The notes under the pieces: generated by a model
What the model was told of the DNA's origin: nothing
The model's input: only the letters and a program-made list of their open reading frames with translations
The model's database searches: none
Translations under genes and position numbers: made by a program
Assembly (NCBI GenBank): GCA_036245805.1
Contig: BTRK01000006.1
Coordinates: 53,499,257-53,563,256 of the forward strand
Direction: 5' to 3'
Source: Pristionchus mayeri
Lineage: Eukaryota; Nematoda; Chromadorea; Rhabditida; Neodiplogasteridae
Length of the DNA: 64,000 nucleotides
Part shown: piece by piece, positions 11,135-22,300 of the stretch
How positions within the stretch are numbered: position 1 is the first letter of the stretch
Layout of the letters: each line of letters begins with the position of its first letter

Positions 11135-12990
11135 GAAATATTCAATATTATGTATTCGTTGAAAAATCAAATAACTATTCAATATTTTATCATTACTGAC
11201 CACAATATGATCCTTACACATACATTCATTTGTATTTACATTCACATTAAAATACAAGGTAATATAACCGCCCAGAATAGTGCGATGGCAAGTTTATCGT
11301 ATGACTGATGCAGTGGTATTGAGAACGAGTCAATTGAGAGAAGAATGGCTTATCTGTAATGGAAGCCTCGTTGTGAATTAGTTGCTCTTTCAACACGCAT
11401 TGTAATGAAGTCGAACCTGATAGCGACTTGAAAATTGAGAAAATGCGGCGGAAAATCCACCCTATATTTCAAATTTCAAGTCGCTAACACTACTGGGAGC
11501 CGAGATATGAAATTGCGGGAATTCAAATAATTATTCTTATCCTCGGCCTTTTTCACGGCTTCACATCAAGAGTGTTCACGGCCAGAAGAAATCTTGCGAG
11601 CATTTGAAATAGTTTCACCTCAATATCGGCGACTTGCACTGGTTCGCAAGAATGTTTGATGTTCCACAGAAGAACGAGTTTGTTCGATCTGAACATACTT
11701 TTTATCTATTTCGAAAATTCGGGTTGATTCAAAAACTAGTATTTTTAGATTGTGCATTTATCAATGCGAAAATAAGATGGTTATGTTCTTTCTTTCTCAC
11801 AGTTTATGGCCATCTTGAACGGCTTGCAACAGGTTCCAGTGGGTGCGGGGAAGGAGCAGAGGGCGAGGCCGCACGGTCCAATGTCCTCCGATGGACCGCT
11901 GAAATTGCAGATATCTTAATTGTGCGACATGGAAGTGCCACCTGTCTTGCAGATGGCGATAGGCACAAACACGATTCAAATACTATTATTTTTCACCTAT
12001 TTTCTGTCTTCAGTCTCAAGAAATTTAAGTAATTTTTGGTCGATGCAAGAAATCGGGTTTTGGGGGTATCGTCGTTTTGAGGAAACATAAACCGACACTT
12101 CGCCCCAAACCATACTACTCGTCATTGGAATCGTGCTGATGGGGTAGCCCCTTTGCGAGGCGGGTAGGGTATATGCAACCCAGGACCGAAACACCCACCT
12201 GCTCATTTCTAGAAAGTATTTCTCAGTTCCATTGGCTCTTATTAAGGTAGTTATTTTTACCTATCATGCCCTTTCGATGTCACTTTAATATCCAATGCAA
12301 CTCACATGCATGGACAGTCTCCGCACCTGCTCGTGCACGTTCTCTTCCTCTTTGCCAAACTGCATCCACCGCAAGTCGTCGGGCACTCGCCCATCGTCAC
12401 CCACTCGCTCCAGACACCGTTAGCCGGACACCAGGAAGAGGTCTGAGATGGCGTGATTGTGTAAACTAAGTCAACCTGTATAAATTTCAATATTCACTGC
12501 CTATAATATAACTCTGAAGTCAAAAAGGTGTAGAACAGGACCTTGGCGGAGATTGCGACCTCTTCCAATCTCGTAATTGCTCTTCTAGTGAAGAACGACG
12601 AGACTGAGAGGGAGACGAGAAGCAGGAATAGGAGGAAGAAGATGAGGAAGGGTGAACGCAGCGAAGATTCCTTCTTCGCATCCATAACTCCCTGGAGGAA
12701 AATGTGGCTAAATAATAAAGCACACGAGTGCGATCGTTACAGTATATCAAATACTTTAGTCCGTTTTAGAACGGCGCAATGGGATTATTGATAGGATAAT
12801 CCCAAAAAAGGGAACCATTCGAGGGCTCAGACTGACTGCGTAACTGGCGCGGCTTGAATGTTGATCGGAGATATCCACCCGCCCTTTCGGCATAATCGTG
12901 ATTAAATTGGATGTGGAATACTTCCTAACCGCTTGTTTACGAGCCTTAAACAGCGAAGGACTATAACAGCAGACGTTTTACACTAAGGAT
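11135..12990. repeat. Duplicated segment, copy A
   Basis: Matches 42655-44690 in the same orientation over nearly the whole length, including intergenic text (CATTACTGACCACAATATGATC at about 11191-11212 recurs near 42707), the gene at 11781-12685 and the sequence upstream of it (CTCAGACTGACTGCGTAACT against CTCAGGCTGACTGAGTAACT). Copy B has about 200 bp extra near 42925-43135. Confidence 0.85.
11781..12685 (-). CDS. Small membrane-anchored thrombospondin type-1 protein, copy A
   Basis: Three exons on the minus strand: 12685-12542, 12475-12306, 11898-11781. Phases close exactly and give 143 residues. Residues about 12-30 form one hydrophobic segment after a short charged N-terminus (type II anchor or uncleaved signal). 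Residues about 60-103 are a TSP1 repeat: VWSEWVTMGECPTTCGGC, then a basic stretch KRKRTC. The last exon adds a Cys-rich tail (GPCGLALCSFP, GTCCKPFK). This TSP1 plus CC-containing tail layout is common in nematode extracellular proteins. The Trp and Cys of the WSxW/CxxxC core are present. Function is unknown; a cuticle, matrix or surface role is inference. The first donor (GTCCTG) is weak. A closely similar paralogue lies at 43474-44304. Confidence 0.8.
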
Positions 12991-14125
12991 ACAGTACATT
13001 CACATGGACGATCTTGTCGAGAAGCCCGAATTTCAGATCCTGTTTTTGCACCTTCGCTGCAGCAAATGTGCGACCGAGCAGCACCTTCAAAAATTTATTC
13101 TGGGTAGGCCTCGGTCATATCTCCAATCATAGAAAGTATGGCGAACAGGAAAAAATCTATGTAAGAATAATGCCGTTTTGAAAAAGTGCAGGAATGAAAA
13201 AGTGCAGATTGAAAAAGTGCAGACCAACACTGTCCGCCAAACCAGGCAGAGCCGAAACATGCTTACTTTCACATTGTCACATTTTCACATTTTCACATGT
13301 TACATTTTACTTTCACATTTTCACATTTTGCTGGGATCTTTAAGAGGGTCACTGAAACTATACAATGTTCACCGTTACGATGCTCATGTTGTAGTCAAGT
13401 ATGCTCACTAGAGCGAAAGCGCTCAACCTGCCAAACAGGCCAAACGCTCCAATGATCGTGATCATAAATCGCATACTTCTGTTTTTTTACAATCTCCGGG
13501 GTTACAAAATGTCATGGCAATACACGGAAATATACTTTACTAGGAAATAAACAAGAAACATAACCGATTTTCGATGATCTTAGAAATGTAAATTTTGATT
13601 AGGAGGAAGAAAGGTGAAATGGCCAATGATAAGCACTACAACAAATACACTTGTGCTTGTTTGGTGAACTACAATACGGGTCCTACTGAGCAATGGTCCG
13701 ACTGTTTTCATGCTCATTATCTATCTCTCTATCTCTCTCTCCCTCGCTGGTTAGGGAAAGCGAGAGATTATGCATACTGGAGAGAGTCAGACAAGTCATC
13801 GTCCTACTGGTAAGGGAGAGCGCCGGTGTGATCTCTTGCTCGAGGAAATTGGCTGTACTCTGTATCACTTCTTTGTTCGATCACTATTTAATACCTTAGA
13901 GAATGAGCGTTTGCTTCTCTTCTAAATAATTTTGAATTTCATGAATCTGCGTCCTCTATCGTAGGTCTACATTTTCATTTGCTCTTGGAACATTTTCAAT
14001 CAATTGTTAAACCTGATATTTCCCTTCTTTGTCAACAGTAATTCGTTGTATTTCACATTTTCGATCCGTTTGTCGATCAAGTTGCTCATTTGGTCGAGTT
14101 AACGTACACAATATAGCATTTTCAG
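12991..14125. other. Non-coding with simple repeats
   Basis: Three close copies of GAAAAAGTGCAG at 13178-13223, then a run of CACATTTT units at about 13268-13330, and CTCTCT-rich sequence at 13720-13745. No supported exon. TTTTCAG directly before the ATG at 14126 could be a trans-splice acceptor of the next gene. Confidence 0.45.
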
Positions 14126-15294
14126 ATGAGGATTATTCTCGCATTGCTCACCTTTTTCTGCACCGCTGGATCTCATAAAATCCTCGTGTAAAACAACAAA
14201 TTCGCGCATTCGCACAGCAATTTCATGGGAAATATCGCAAATATCCTTGTGGATGCTGGACATGATGTGGTTGGTTTGTTGTCTACCTTTTCTGACTTTC
14301 GAATCGACATATCGTGCGTTTTTTTGCTTCTTGTATGCATTTTTGCTCTGTGTTGATATTTCGAGGTTTTTCGCAGCCAGGCGAGAGAGACGCGCGTTGC
14401 AACACTGTATAACTTCGAATAGCAAAACTTATTTCCTTCATTCCCAAGGTTGTACCCGCACTCAAAGATGGGACCACCAAGTCGAAGATAGTCCGAGTGC
14501 CACAGAATCCCGATGCAGAAGAGCGAATTCAGGGTGGTGAGCCGAATCTCTCTTTTCCGATTTTATTCGGGCAATTGGAAGTTTGTAGCTTATCGTTAGG
14601 TTTAGTAGGGAACTCTTAAAATAAAATATGGTGGTAAGTCGAATGCCTGGACCGATATTTCGCAGCTGATTAGCTCGAAGCGTCGGTAAACTACGAGGAA
14701 ATTACGTTGATCTACTTGTATGATACTGTTATTCTAAGGTGTACTCGACCTCTTCACTCTAAGCGAATCGAGTCCAACAATGCCGATTATGGTGAAGGCT
14801 GCTACGGAAATTAGGCAACATAAACGCGATTTTAATTCGGCCGAAATTTGGAGGCCATGTTCTCCCAGCAGTGTGAGACTAGGCTCGATTCCGGGGAAGT
14901 CTAGAAGCTACGGGTGATAATTCGTGTATTTTATGAAACATATTATTACATGAAAGAATTGCATATTTTAGGCCAGGCCTTATTAATGAGCAACGAACAA
15001 TGAGTTAGCCTAAACTATTCTGCCAATCTGACCACCCATTGCAGGACCAGCACTTTGACGTCTACATCGTTGAAAACTTTGACATCTGCGGAATGAGTTA
15101 GATCATTTTTTAATCGAGCGAGAACATTCATCCATCAGAATAGTGTCACTAGAGGGTTCACAAATAGTGCATATCATTTGCAGTGCTCGCTCATATTCTC
15201 CAGCCGCCATCCGTCATCGGCACTTCGACTACCTTCTTAATGGGCCAGCAGTGGGAGGAATTTGGTGTACCGCTACCGCTCAGCTTCAATCCAA
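14126..15294 (+). pseudogene. 5' half of a UDP-glucuronosyltransferase, with stop codons
   Basis: Exons read: 14126-14269 (signal peptide MRIILALLTFFCTAGSHKIL, then an N-terminal NFMGNIANILVDAGHDV block), 14449-14536 (KDGTTKSKIVRVPQNPDAEE), an exon ending at 14913 (MFSQQCETRLDS), 15045-15096 (FDVYIVENFDICG) and 15184-15294 (PPSVIGTSTTFLMGQQWEEF, then GVPLPL). These are, in order, the acceptor-binding N-terminal blocks of nematode UGTs. Two in-frame stops break it: TAA at 14189-14191, where the family has an aromatic residue, and TAG at 14902-14904 just before KLR. The donor-sugar-binding half with the UGT signature is not found downstream; the gene runs into 7 kb of repeats. It is therefore called a pseudogene. 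ATG follows TTTTCAG directly, as in trans-spliced nematode genes. Confidence 0.78.
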
Positions 15295-15307
15295 GTAAGC
15301 ATGATAT

Positions 15308-15422
15308 TTAGAGCTCGAGAAACGATGCCACGCTCTCGTAATTCTACACACTCTCTAGACCGGTCGATCTGCGAGAGAGTGTGTAGAATGAAGAGAGCGT
15401 GGTATCGTTTGTCGAACTCTAA
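15308..15422. mobile_element. Hairpin MITE, family H
   Basis: A near-palindrome of about 115 bp starting TTAGAGCTCGAGAAACGATG and ending in its inverse TCGTTTGTCGAACTCTAA. Inner arms read TTCTACACACTCTC / GAGAGTGTGTAGAA. It lies just after the donor of the last UGT exon. Further copies of the family are at 15543, 35478, 35770, 38996, 47483 and 47821. Confidence 0.8.
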
Positions 15423-15542
15423 TGCTATTGGTTCGTTCACGTTATTTTAATAATGCAATTCGGCGAGATGGTGACTCCTAATCCGCCAGCAACGACGATT
15501 CTGCGTTGTAAATTTTCGGTTGTATTGGGATAGTTGTGTTTT

Positions 15543-15632
15543 GTTTTGAGAAATGATACCAGGCTCACTTCATTCTATACAATATTTCGTCGATAGACTG
15601 CTCTAGAGAGTGTGTAGAATGAAGAGATTCGA
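15543..15632. mobile_element. Hairpin MITE, family H, cut at its right end
   Basis: Left arm GAGAAATGATACCAGGCTCA, right arm GAGAGTGTGTAGAATGAAGAG. It stops where the next foldback begins, so that element probably inserted into it. Confidence 0.6.
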
Positions 15633-17410
15633 TAATTCCCGTACTTTTTTTCTGAAGTGTAGTCCCCGAGTACTGATTGACGACCGCAATAACTAAGGCC
15701 GGGGGTCGATTTTGGAAAAGTTTCGAGTACTCCCCTATTTTGGGGTCGAAAAATTGACTTTCTCAGAATTGAATAAAAGATAGAATTGAATAAAAGACAT
15801 TAGATAGCGAGAAAATGCGAAAGAAAAAAGTTAGAAGCAAAAAACCGAAAATTTCGATCCGAAAGTGCACATAAACTGCCATAACTAATTTTAGAAAAAT
15901 ATGAATTTGGCTCGTTGACATTTTCGGAATCTTGAGGTGACGTGGAACTTTCACAATTTTTTTCAGAATTTTAGGAGATATTACGACTTTTTCGAGGCTG
16001 AAGTTGACAATTCATGGTGAAATTGATATTTCGCAAATATGACTCCTATTTTAGCCCAACTGATACGAAACTCGTTGTATTAGCTAAGTCGTTCACAAAA
16101 ATCCGTGTTGACAATTCTAGATAAATTAGCATCCTCAAAAACTCAGGTTGTCGAAATTCGCGATGTTCCTCATTGCACAGAGTTTAGATAATTATTTTGA
16201 CGTTATATCGCCTCTTTAATAAGTCGTATTGCAAACTATGAGTAATATTGTATGTTATTGTTACTATTTTCAGCAATTTCAACGGAAAGTTGAAATTGTC
16301 GACGTTCTAATATCCTGAAAATTTCACAATTTCGTCTAAACTTATCGATTTTTCGAACGTATCTCTTTCATATCAAGATTTGGGGAGTTCGCATATACAA
16401 ATTCGGATTCAGCGAGTAAAAATACATTAGAATAGCCGATAAAATCAGAATTCCTAAGATTTTTAAAAAATATGTTTTTCTACTTTTTCGGGAAAATCAA
16501 ATTTTCATTTTTTTGTTATTCATGCCCTTAAAACAACTGTTCTGATGTATTTTTACTCGCTGAAACCGTATTTGCATATGCCAACTTCCGAAATCTTGAT
16601 ATAAAGGAGATACGTTCGAAAAATCGATAATTGTAGACGAAATTGTGAAGTTTTCACGATATTAGAACGTCGACAACTTCAAATTGCCATTGAAATTGCT
16701 GAAAATAGTGACAATAACATACAATAGTACTCATAGTTTACAATACGACTTATTAAAGAGGCGATATGACGTCAAAATAATTATCCAAACTCTGTGCAAT
16801 GAGGTGTGAATTTCGACAACCTGAGTTTTTGAGGATGCTAATTTATCTAGAATCGTCAAAACGGATTCTTGTGAACGATTTAGCTAATACAACGAGTTTC
16901 GTATCAGTTGGGCTAAAATAGGAGTCATATTTGCGAAATTTCATTTTCACTTTCTTTCAATTTCACCATGGATGGTCAAATTCAGCCTCGAAAAAGTCGT
17001 GATATGTCCATTTTTAAAATTCTGAAAAAAATTGTGAAAGTTCCACGTCACCTCAAGATTCCGAAAATGTCAACGACCCAAATTTAAATTTTTCTAAAAT
17101 TAGTTAAAAAACTTGCACTTTCGTGCACTTTCACTTTCTTTCGGATCTTTCGGATTTGTGCACTTTCGGATCGAAATTTTCGGTTTTTTGCTTCTAACTT
17201 TTTTCTTTCGCATTTTCTCGCTATCTAATGTTGAAATTTGGTTTCTACGCGTCAAAATATACCAGAAAAAAACTTTTATAAAATCGCCCCCCAGCATTAG
17301 TTATTGCGGCCGTCAATCAGTACTCGGGGACTACACTTCAGAAAAAAAGTACGGGAATTATCGAATTTTTAGCCATCCGAGGGCATGTTACGTTCTCTCG
17401 TGGAGGGTCT
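15633..17410. repeat. Foldback element 3 (long inverted repeat)
   Basis: The left arm from about 15633 (ATTCCCGTACTTTTTTTCTG) mirrors the right arm to about 17360, centre near 16485. The inner arms contain AACTCAGGTTGTCGAAATTC (left) and its mirror at about 16813. The outer 300 bp are related to foldback 2 at 5230-5790 (the shared GTAGTCCCCGAGTACTGATT block). About 60 bp beyond the pairing (ACGTTCTCTCGTGGAGGGTC) matches the centre of foldback 2. Confidence 0.85.
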
Positions 17411-17904
17411 CAAATATTTTAAAAATAGTATGCCCCAATAGTGATTGAGTATAGCGCCCCTACATACACGCCAAGATCTTTGTCTTTGATCCTTGGATCA
17501 GGAGTTCCGATCTTTGGAGCAGCATTGCATCGTTCATGTTCGAATTTCCAAGCCTGTTTTCGGAATTCCGCAAAGTAAGCAGATGTTGCTGCACACTGTT
17601 AGAAAGAGCAACTAATGGGCTTTCTATTGACGTGAAAGAAATAGTACCGCAATATTTCTCCGCTGAATGCTAGCTGATCAAACAAAATGGAAAATTTCAA
17701 CGAAAACTTATTTGGAAACAAACGTCAGTTTTTCGGATACTCTAAAGCCATGATGTAATTCTAATATACGACAGTGAAGTTCGAGGGTACCCTTGCATAA
17801 TGCCTTGGAGTCAGACAATTCTCTGTCACTGGAAAAAGTTTAGACGAAATCGAATTGTACACCCCAAAAGGGAAAAGACTTATGGACCAACCTAATATTA
17901 ATTA
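17411..17904. other. Intergenic, nothing recognised
   Basis: Unique sequence between a foldback and a Helitron-like terminus. No supported exon on either strand. Confidence 0.4.
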
Positions 17905-17960
17905 CTAGTCCGGCTGCCACCCCCCGCCTTCGGCGGGGGCCCCGTCTTAGCGGAGTAGGT
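17905..17960 (-). mobile_element. Helitron-like 3' terminus
   Basis: On the minus strand the sequence reads a GC-rich hairpin (CCCCCGCCGAAGGCGGGGG) followed by about 13 bases and CCGGACTAG, then T. A hairpin shortly before CTAG with T after it is the 3' end structure of Helitrons. The same hairpin and CCGGACTAGT occur on the plus strand at 53881-53925. No Rep/helicase gene is visible, so it would be a non-autonomous copy; the 5' end was not located. Confidence 0.5.
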
Positions 17961-18041
17961 TTCGCAATCATGTCCTCCCCATTTCGTAATCGTTTCGCAA
18001 CTGTTTCGCAATCCGGACACACGGCATCACACAGCGCTTTA

Positions 18042-20990
18042 TCAATCAATCAATCAATCAATTTATCTTATCAGGCAATAGACGCTCAGAAGATGATAGG
18101 TCGATATTCTTAATTAGTTGCACTCCACCAGTGGGTGCCGATAGCTCGGGTTAGGTCGCCTCTCCATCGTGCGCGAGGCTTTCCAGGGGGACGATTCCTG
18201 TTGTAGGGGATCCAGACGGTTGTTGCGCGGCTCCACTGCTCCACTTCAATTCGTCTAAGCTTGAGGACCCAGCGCGCTTTCCGCTTCATTCCTTCCACAA
18301 TCCAATCCCGCAGCTTCGTCATACCACGCACGCGTTCATTCTTCCAACGGTATCTCAATGTTACTCCCACCATCTTCCGTTCCATCTTCCGTTGAGTCAC
18401 TGCCAGTCGCTCTTTCTCACTTGCCCGTAGCGCCCACACTTCACTTCCGTAGAGAACGGTGGCTGTGATGCAGCTCTCGAAGACTCGCCTCCTGATCTTC
18501 ATGGGAAGAAGGCGGGAGGAGAGCAGATGCGATAGCTTGCTCCAGGCCAACCACCCCAATCGAATCCGATGCTCTATTTCGTCGGAATGATCCAGGGGAA
18601 GAGTGATTCTACCTCCTAGATAGGTGGCACTTTCGACGAATTCGAACTGCAGATTATTGATGATGATTGGTTTGCGGGTAGAGGAGCAGGAGGTGAGCAG
18701 ATTGGTCTTGTTTGCATTGACTTCGAGACCCACTCTGGTGCACGCATCCATCAGCTTCTTCAACATCCTTCCAATTCCGGCCGAGATTTCGCGACGAGGG
18801 CAACATCATCTGCGTACTCCAGGTGGCAAAGGTTCCTCCCGTCGATTCGAATCCCGTCGTTCTCCCAATCGATGTTGTCCATGGCTGATCGTAGAACTGC
18901 GTTGAAGAGGTGGCAAGAGGGTATCCCCTTGGCGGACTCCTCTACGCACAGTCACGGTAACGAGCTCCTCATTATCTCGAATGAGCGTGGAAGAGGACTC
19001 GTAGAGACGCCGCAACACGTGGACGAGGGAGGAATGGGCTCCGAACGAGAAGAGAGCTTGCCAGCAGGCATTCCACTCCACACAGTCGAACGCCTTCTTG
19101 AAGTCGACGAACGCCAAGTAGAGTGGGATACCGTACTCAGAGGTTCGTTCAGCGACCTGCTTGATGGCATGCAGGTTGTCGAGAGTACTGTAACCGCGCC
19201 GGAAACCGGTTTGGGTCGAGGACTCTGTTTCTTCAAGCACAGTTTCGAGTCTCTGAAGGATGACTTTGGTCATTGTCTTCAGGGAAACGGTGAGGAGGGA
19301 GATGGGAAGGAAGTTCCCAATGTTGGTAGGGTCTCCTTTCTTGTGCAGAAGAGTGACAATTGCTTCGGTCAGGTCGCTTGGAACAGCCTCTTCATCTACC
19401 AGGTAGTTGAGTAGATCAGCGATGATGGGAGCAAGGTGGTGTCGCGAGTGGTATAGCATGTCAGGGAGAATTCCATCCGACCCGGGTGAGTGGCCACACT
19501 TGAATTGGGACATCGCTTCGCTGACCTCATCGGGTAGGAAGGGAGGAAGGGGATCTAGAGACTGAGGAGGGACTTCGAGTGGAAACTGAACTGCAGGGGT
19601 GTAGAAACCCTCAAAGAAGCTCTGGACCACTGTCTTGGTGGCTGCTTGAGAGAGTGCACCAGTTACAGGGTCTGGGACTAGAAGGCGCTTCTTTGAGGTT
19701 TGCAGGCTCAGCATGCTCTTCACGATGCTCCTTCCCATGGTTGCTGCTTGCCGTGCTTGTGCCTCCTTTCGCTTCCTGATGTCATCGACGAGACTCTTCC
19801 AGGCAGCTTTGCAGGCAACAGAGTAGGCTACAGTTCCTTGTGGGTTGGATTGCATTTGATGGCGTGTCGCTAGGAGCTTCCGCGTTCCACTCGAGATCCA
19901 GGAAGGGGATTGGCGCTTCCTCCAACAGTTCGTTGCCGCGGTCTCCGTTAAAGCCTTTACCGTAGTATAGGAATCGGTGGCAGAACTGGGGCGGGCAAGG
20001 GGCAGTGACGCGAGAAGGGATGCGTTGGCAGTAAAAGCGGATCGATCAAAATCTAGCCGCTCCCTGCATCTTTTCTGCCTCGCCTTGCCAGGGAGGGTGA
20101 GGCACATCCGGACAAGGCGATGGTCGGAGTCAAACTCAAACCGACCAACGACTCCACAGTTGACTAACCTCGCTGTGATGGGCGCTGCAACGTAGTCAAA
20201 ACCAGGTCCAGATTCGACCGTGCCTTCTCTTGGGGAACGTGTTCAGGATGCGCAGTCTGTTCCTCACGCAGAGCTCAGTGAAGCAGCGTCCGCGTGAGTT
20301 CGGTGTGGGAGAGGCGAAGTTGCCGACAAATCTTTCATTGCCAGGTTCCCTCGCCACTCGACAGTTGAAATCACCGACCAGAACTGGCATATGACCTCTT
20401 GGGGCACTCTGCAGGGCGGTCTCAACTTGGTCTAGGAAGTCTTCGTACGCGTCGTCATCGTAGGAAGACGTGGGGGCATACGCGCAGACCAGGAAGAGCC
20501 GCAGATCTGGGAGGAGCAGAGTGGCTAGACGAGGGGGGAGGCCATTGAACACTGCTCCGCGCGCGAGTTGCGGTCGAAGCAAAAATGCCACGCCATGGGA
20601 AGCAGTGGGCCCGCCCGAGTGGTAGATTACAGTGCCTGAGGATGTAAGATTGAACGAGGCACAACCCACAATCCTTGCTTCCTGCACTGCAACCACGTCC
20701 CACTTGATCTTGTCGAGGGCGAGTTCCATCTCCGTCTGCTTCTCCCTTGGGCCGAGCGTCCTGGCGTTGATGGTGCCGATGTATAAGTGGCGACCCATCG
20801 TGGCGGCGTACAACTCCCGCGTGTCAAAGCTTCTGGGAGAGGGAATCCGGGCGGGCGGAACCGGAGACGGAGAGACGAAATCGCACTCAACCGCTCGCCA
20901 CACACTTGAGAACCCAGAATTATTTTCTATAGGTATAGAATGCTTTATCTATAGGTATAGATTTTCAGGAGCCGTATCATGAACACCGCT
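18042..20990 (-). mobile_element. Nearly complete RTE-type non-LTR retrotransposon
   Basis: On the minus strand: an apurinic-type endonuclease domain at 20903-20196 (IGTINARTLG, VVAVQEARIVG, VCAYAPTSSYDDD, PVLVGDFNCRV), then reverse transcriptase at 20107-18110. The RT shows LLHKKGDPTNIGNFLPISLL, TGFRRGYSTLDNLHAIKQV, the aspartate block YLAFVDFKKAFDCVEW, RRGVRQGDTL, and the catalytic YADD near 18815-18826 (LEYADDVALV). The C-terminus reads LTRAIGTHWWS. The 3' end is a (TCAA)n run at about 18042-18063, as in RTE elements, with AATTTATCTTATCAGGC before it. Only two or three frameshifts are seen (near 20196, near 18890 and near 18780), so the insertion is fairly recent. Plus-strand open frames across it are shadows. 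Truncated relatives lie at 8690 and 25932. Confidence 0.9.
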
Positions 20991-21273
20991 CTAATTAATT
21001 CTGTAAATCTCATTCTACTTGTAAGTGTTGTCCAAATTTTATCATAAATATAGTTACATTGCGTATTGCATGTGAATTAGAAGTTTTTCAGGTTTTATCA
21101 GTCGCTCAACTCTACATAATTTCTTCAATATTGGACCTATTCGGAATTCGCAATATATCCAACATTTCGGTGTGAGTTTATCATACTTCCCAATATTAAC
21201 GAGAACATCCATGATAACGCAATGAGCGGCAGTTTCAATTTAAGCATAAAAAATTAATGATTTAAGTTCTAAA

Positions 21274-22300
21274 ATATCACGCCTCTCATGAGAGAATCGA
21301 GCTGAGCTTGGGAATGGTAAAATGAGTTCTAACCGGTTTTGGCCATCCTTAGGCATACCTGAGTGACCCCTGAAATGTTAAACTGTGTAGTTCATTTTGG
21401 AGCTCGTTACATAGGGTCGGATCCCGCCACCTCCTACTTTGAGAGCTGTTTTCTTGGATACGGTGAAAGATAGAGCAAAATTGCCCTCTGAGTGACCCCA
21501 ACTCATTTTTCGAGCTTTATCGATCTATTGACAGCATTTTCTCTAAAACACATTTTCAGAAGTGGTACACTTCTGGTCAATTTTCTCAAAAATGTAGGTG
21601 AAGACGCGGCTCAAATTTCGTACCAGATGCAGCTCAACGAGAGCTTTCGAATGAGTGGTTTGCGAAAGCAATACGAACACTTATGTGCGAGTTATGTCCT
21701 GTAAACATCATCCTAATCTTTTGAACTGTATTTTCAACAGTAATTTCGATCAAATACAGATCATTTTTGGCCGCGCTCTCCGAAATGAGCTGCGTGGAAT
21801 TAAATTGTCTGTTGAAAATAAAGTTCAAACGATTCGGATGAAGTTTACAGGACATAACTCGCACAGAAGTGCTCGTATTGCTTTCGCAAACCACTCATTC
21901 GAAAGCTCTCGCTGAGCTGCATCTAGTACGAAAATTTGAGCTGCGTCTTCACCTACATTTTTGAGAAAATTGACCCGAAGTGCACCCCTTTCGAAAGTGT
22001 GTTTTAGAGAAAATACTTTTCATAGATCGATAGAGCTCGAAAAATGAGTTGGGGTTACTCAGAGGTCAATTTTGTTCTCTCTTTCACCGTTTCCAAGAAA
22101 ACAGCTCTCAAAGAGGGAGGAGCCTGGTTCCGACCCTACCTATCGAGCTCCAAAATTAAGTACGCACTTTAACATTTCAGGGGTCACTCAGGCATGCTTC
22201 AGGATAGCCAAAACCGGTTAGAACTCATTTCACGATTTCCCCTCCATTCCCAAGAATGGCGATTCTAGCTCGATTTTCTAGTGAATGGCGTGATATTGAG
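21274..22300. repeat. Foldback element 4 (long inverted repeat)
   Basis: Arms of about 500 bp. The left arm starts near ATATCACGCCTCTCATGAGA and the right ends with GGCGTGATAT at about 22290. The inner arms carry mirror-image open frames that both read MVCESNT..TSVRVMSCK-like text, a result of the inversion and not genes. Partial copies are at 4390-4740 and 9236-9420. Confidence 0.88.

Noticed and set aside
18872..19414. Long plus-strand open frame of 180 codons
   Set aside because: It lies exactly opposite the reverse-transcriptase domain of the minus-strand RTE-type element and has no family features of its own.
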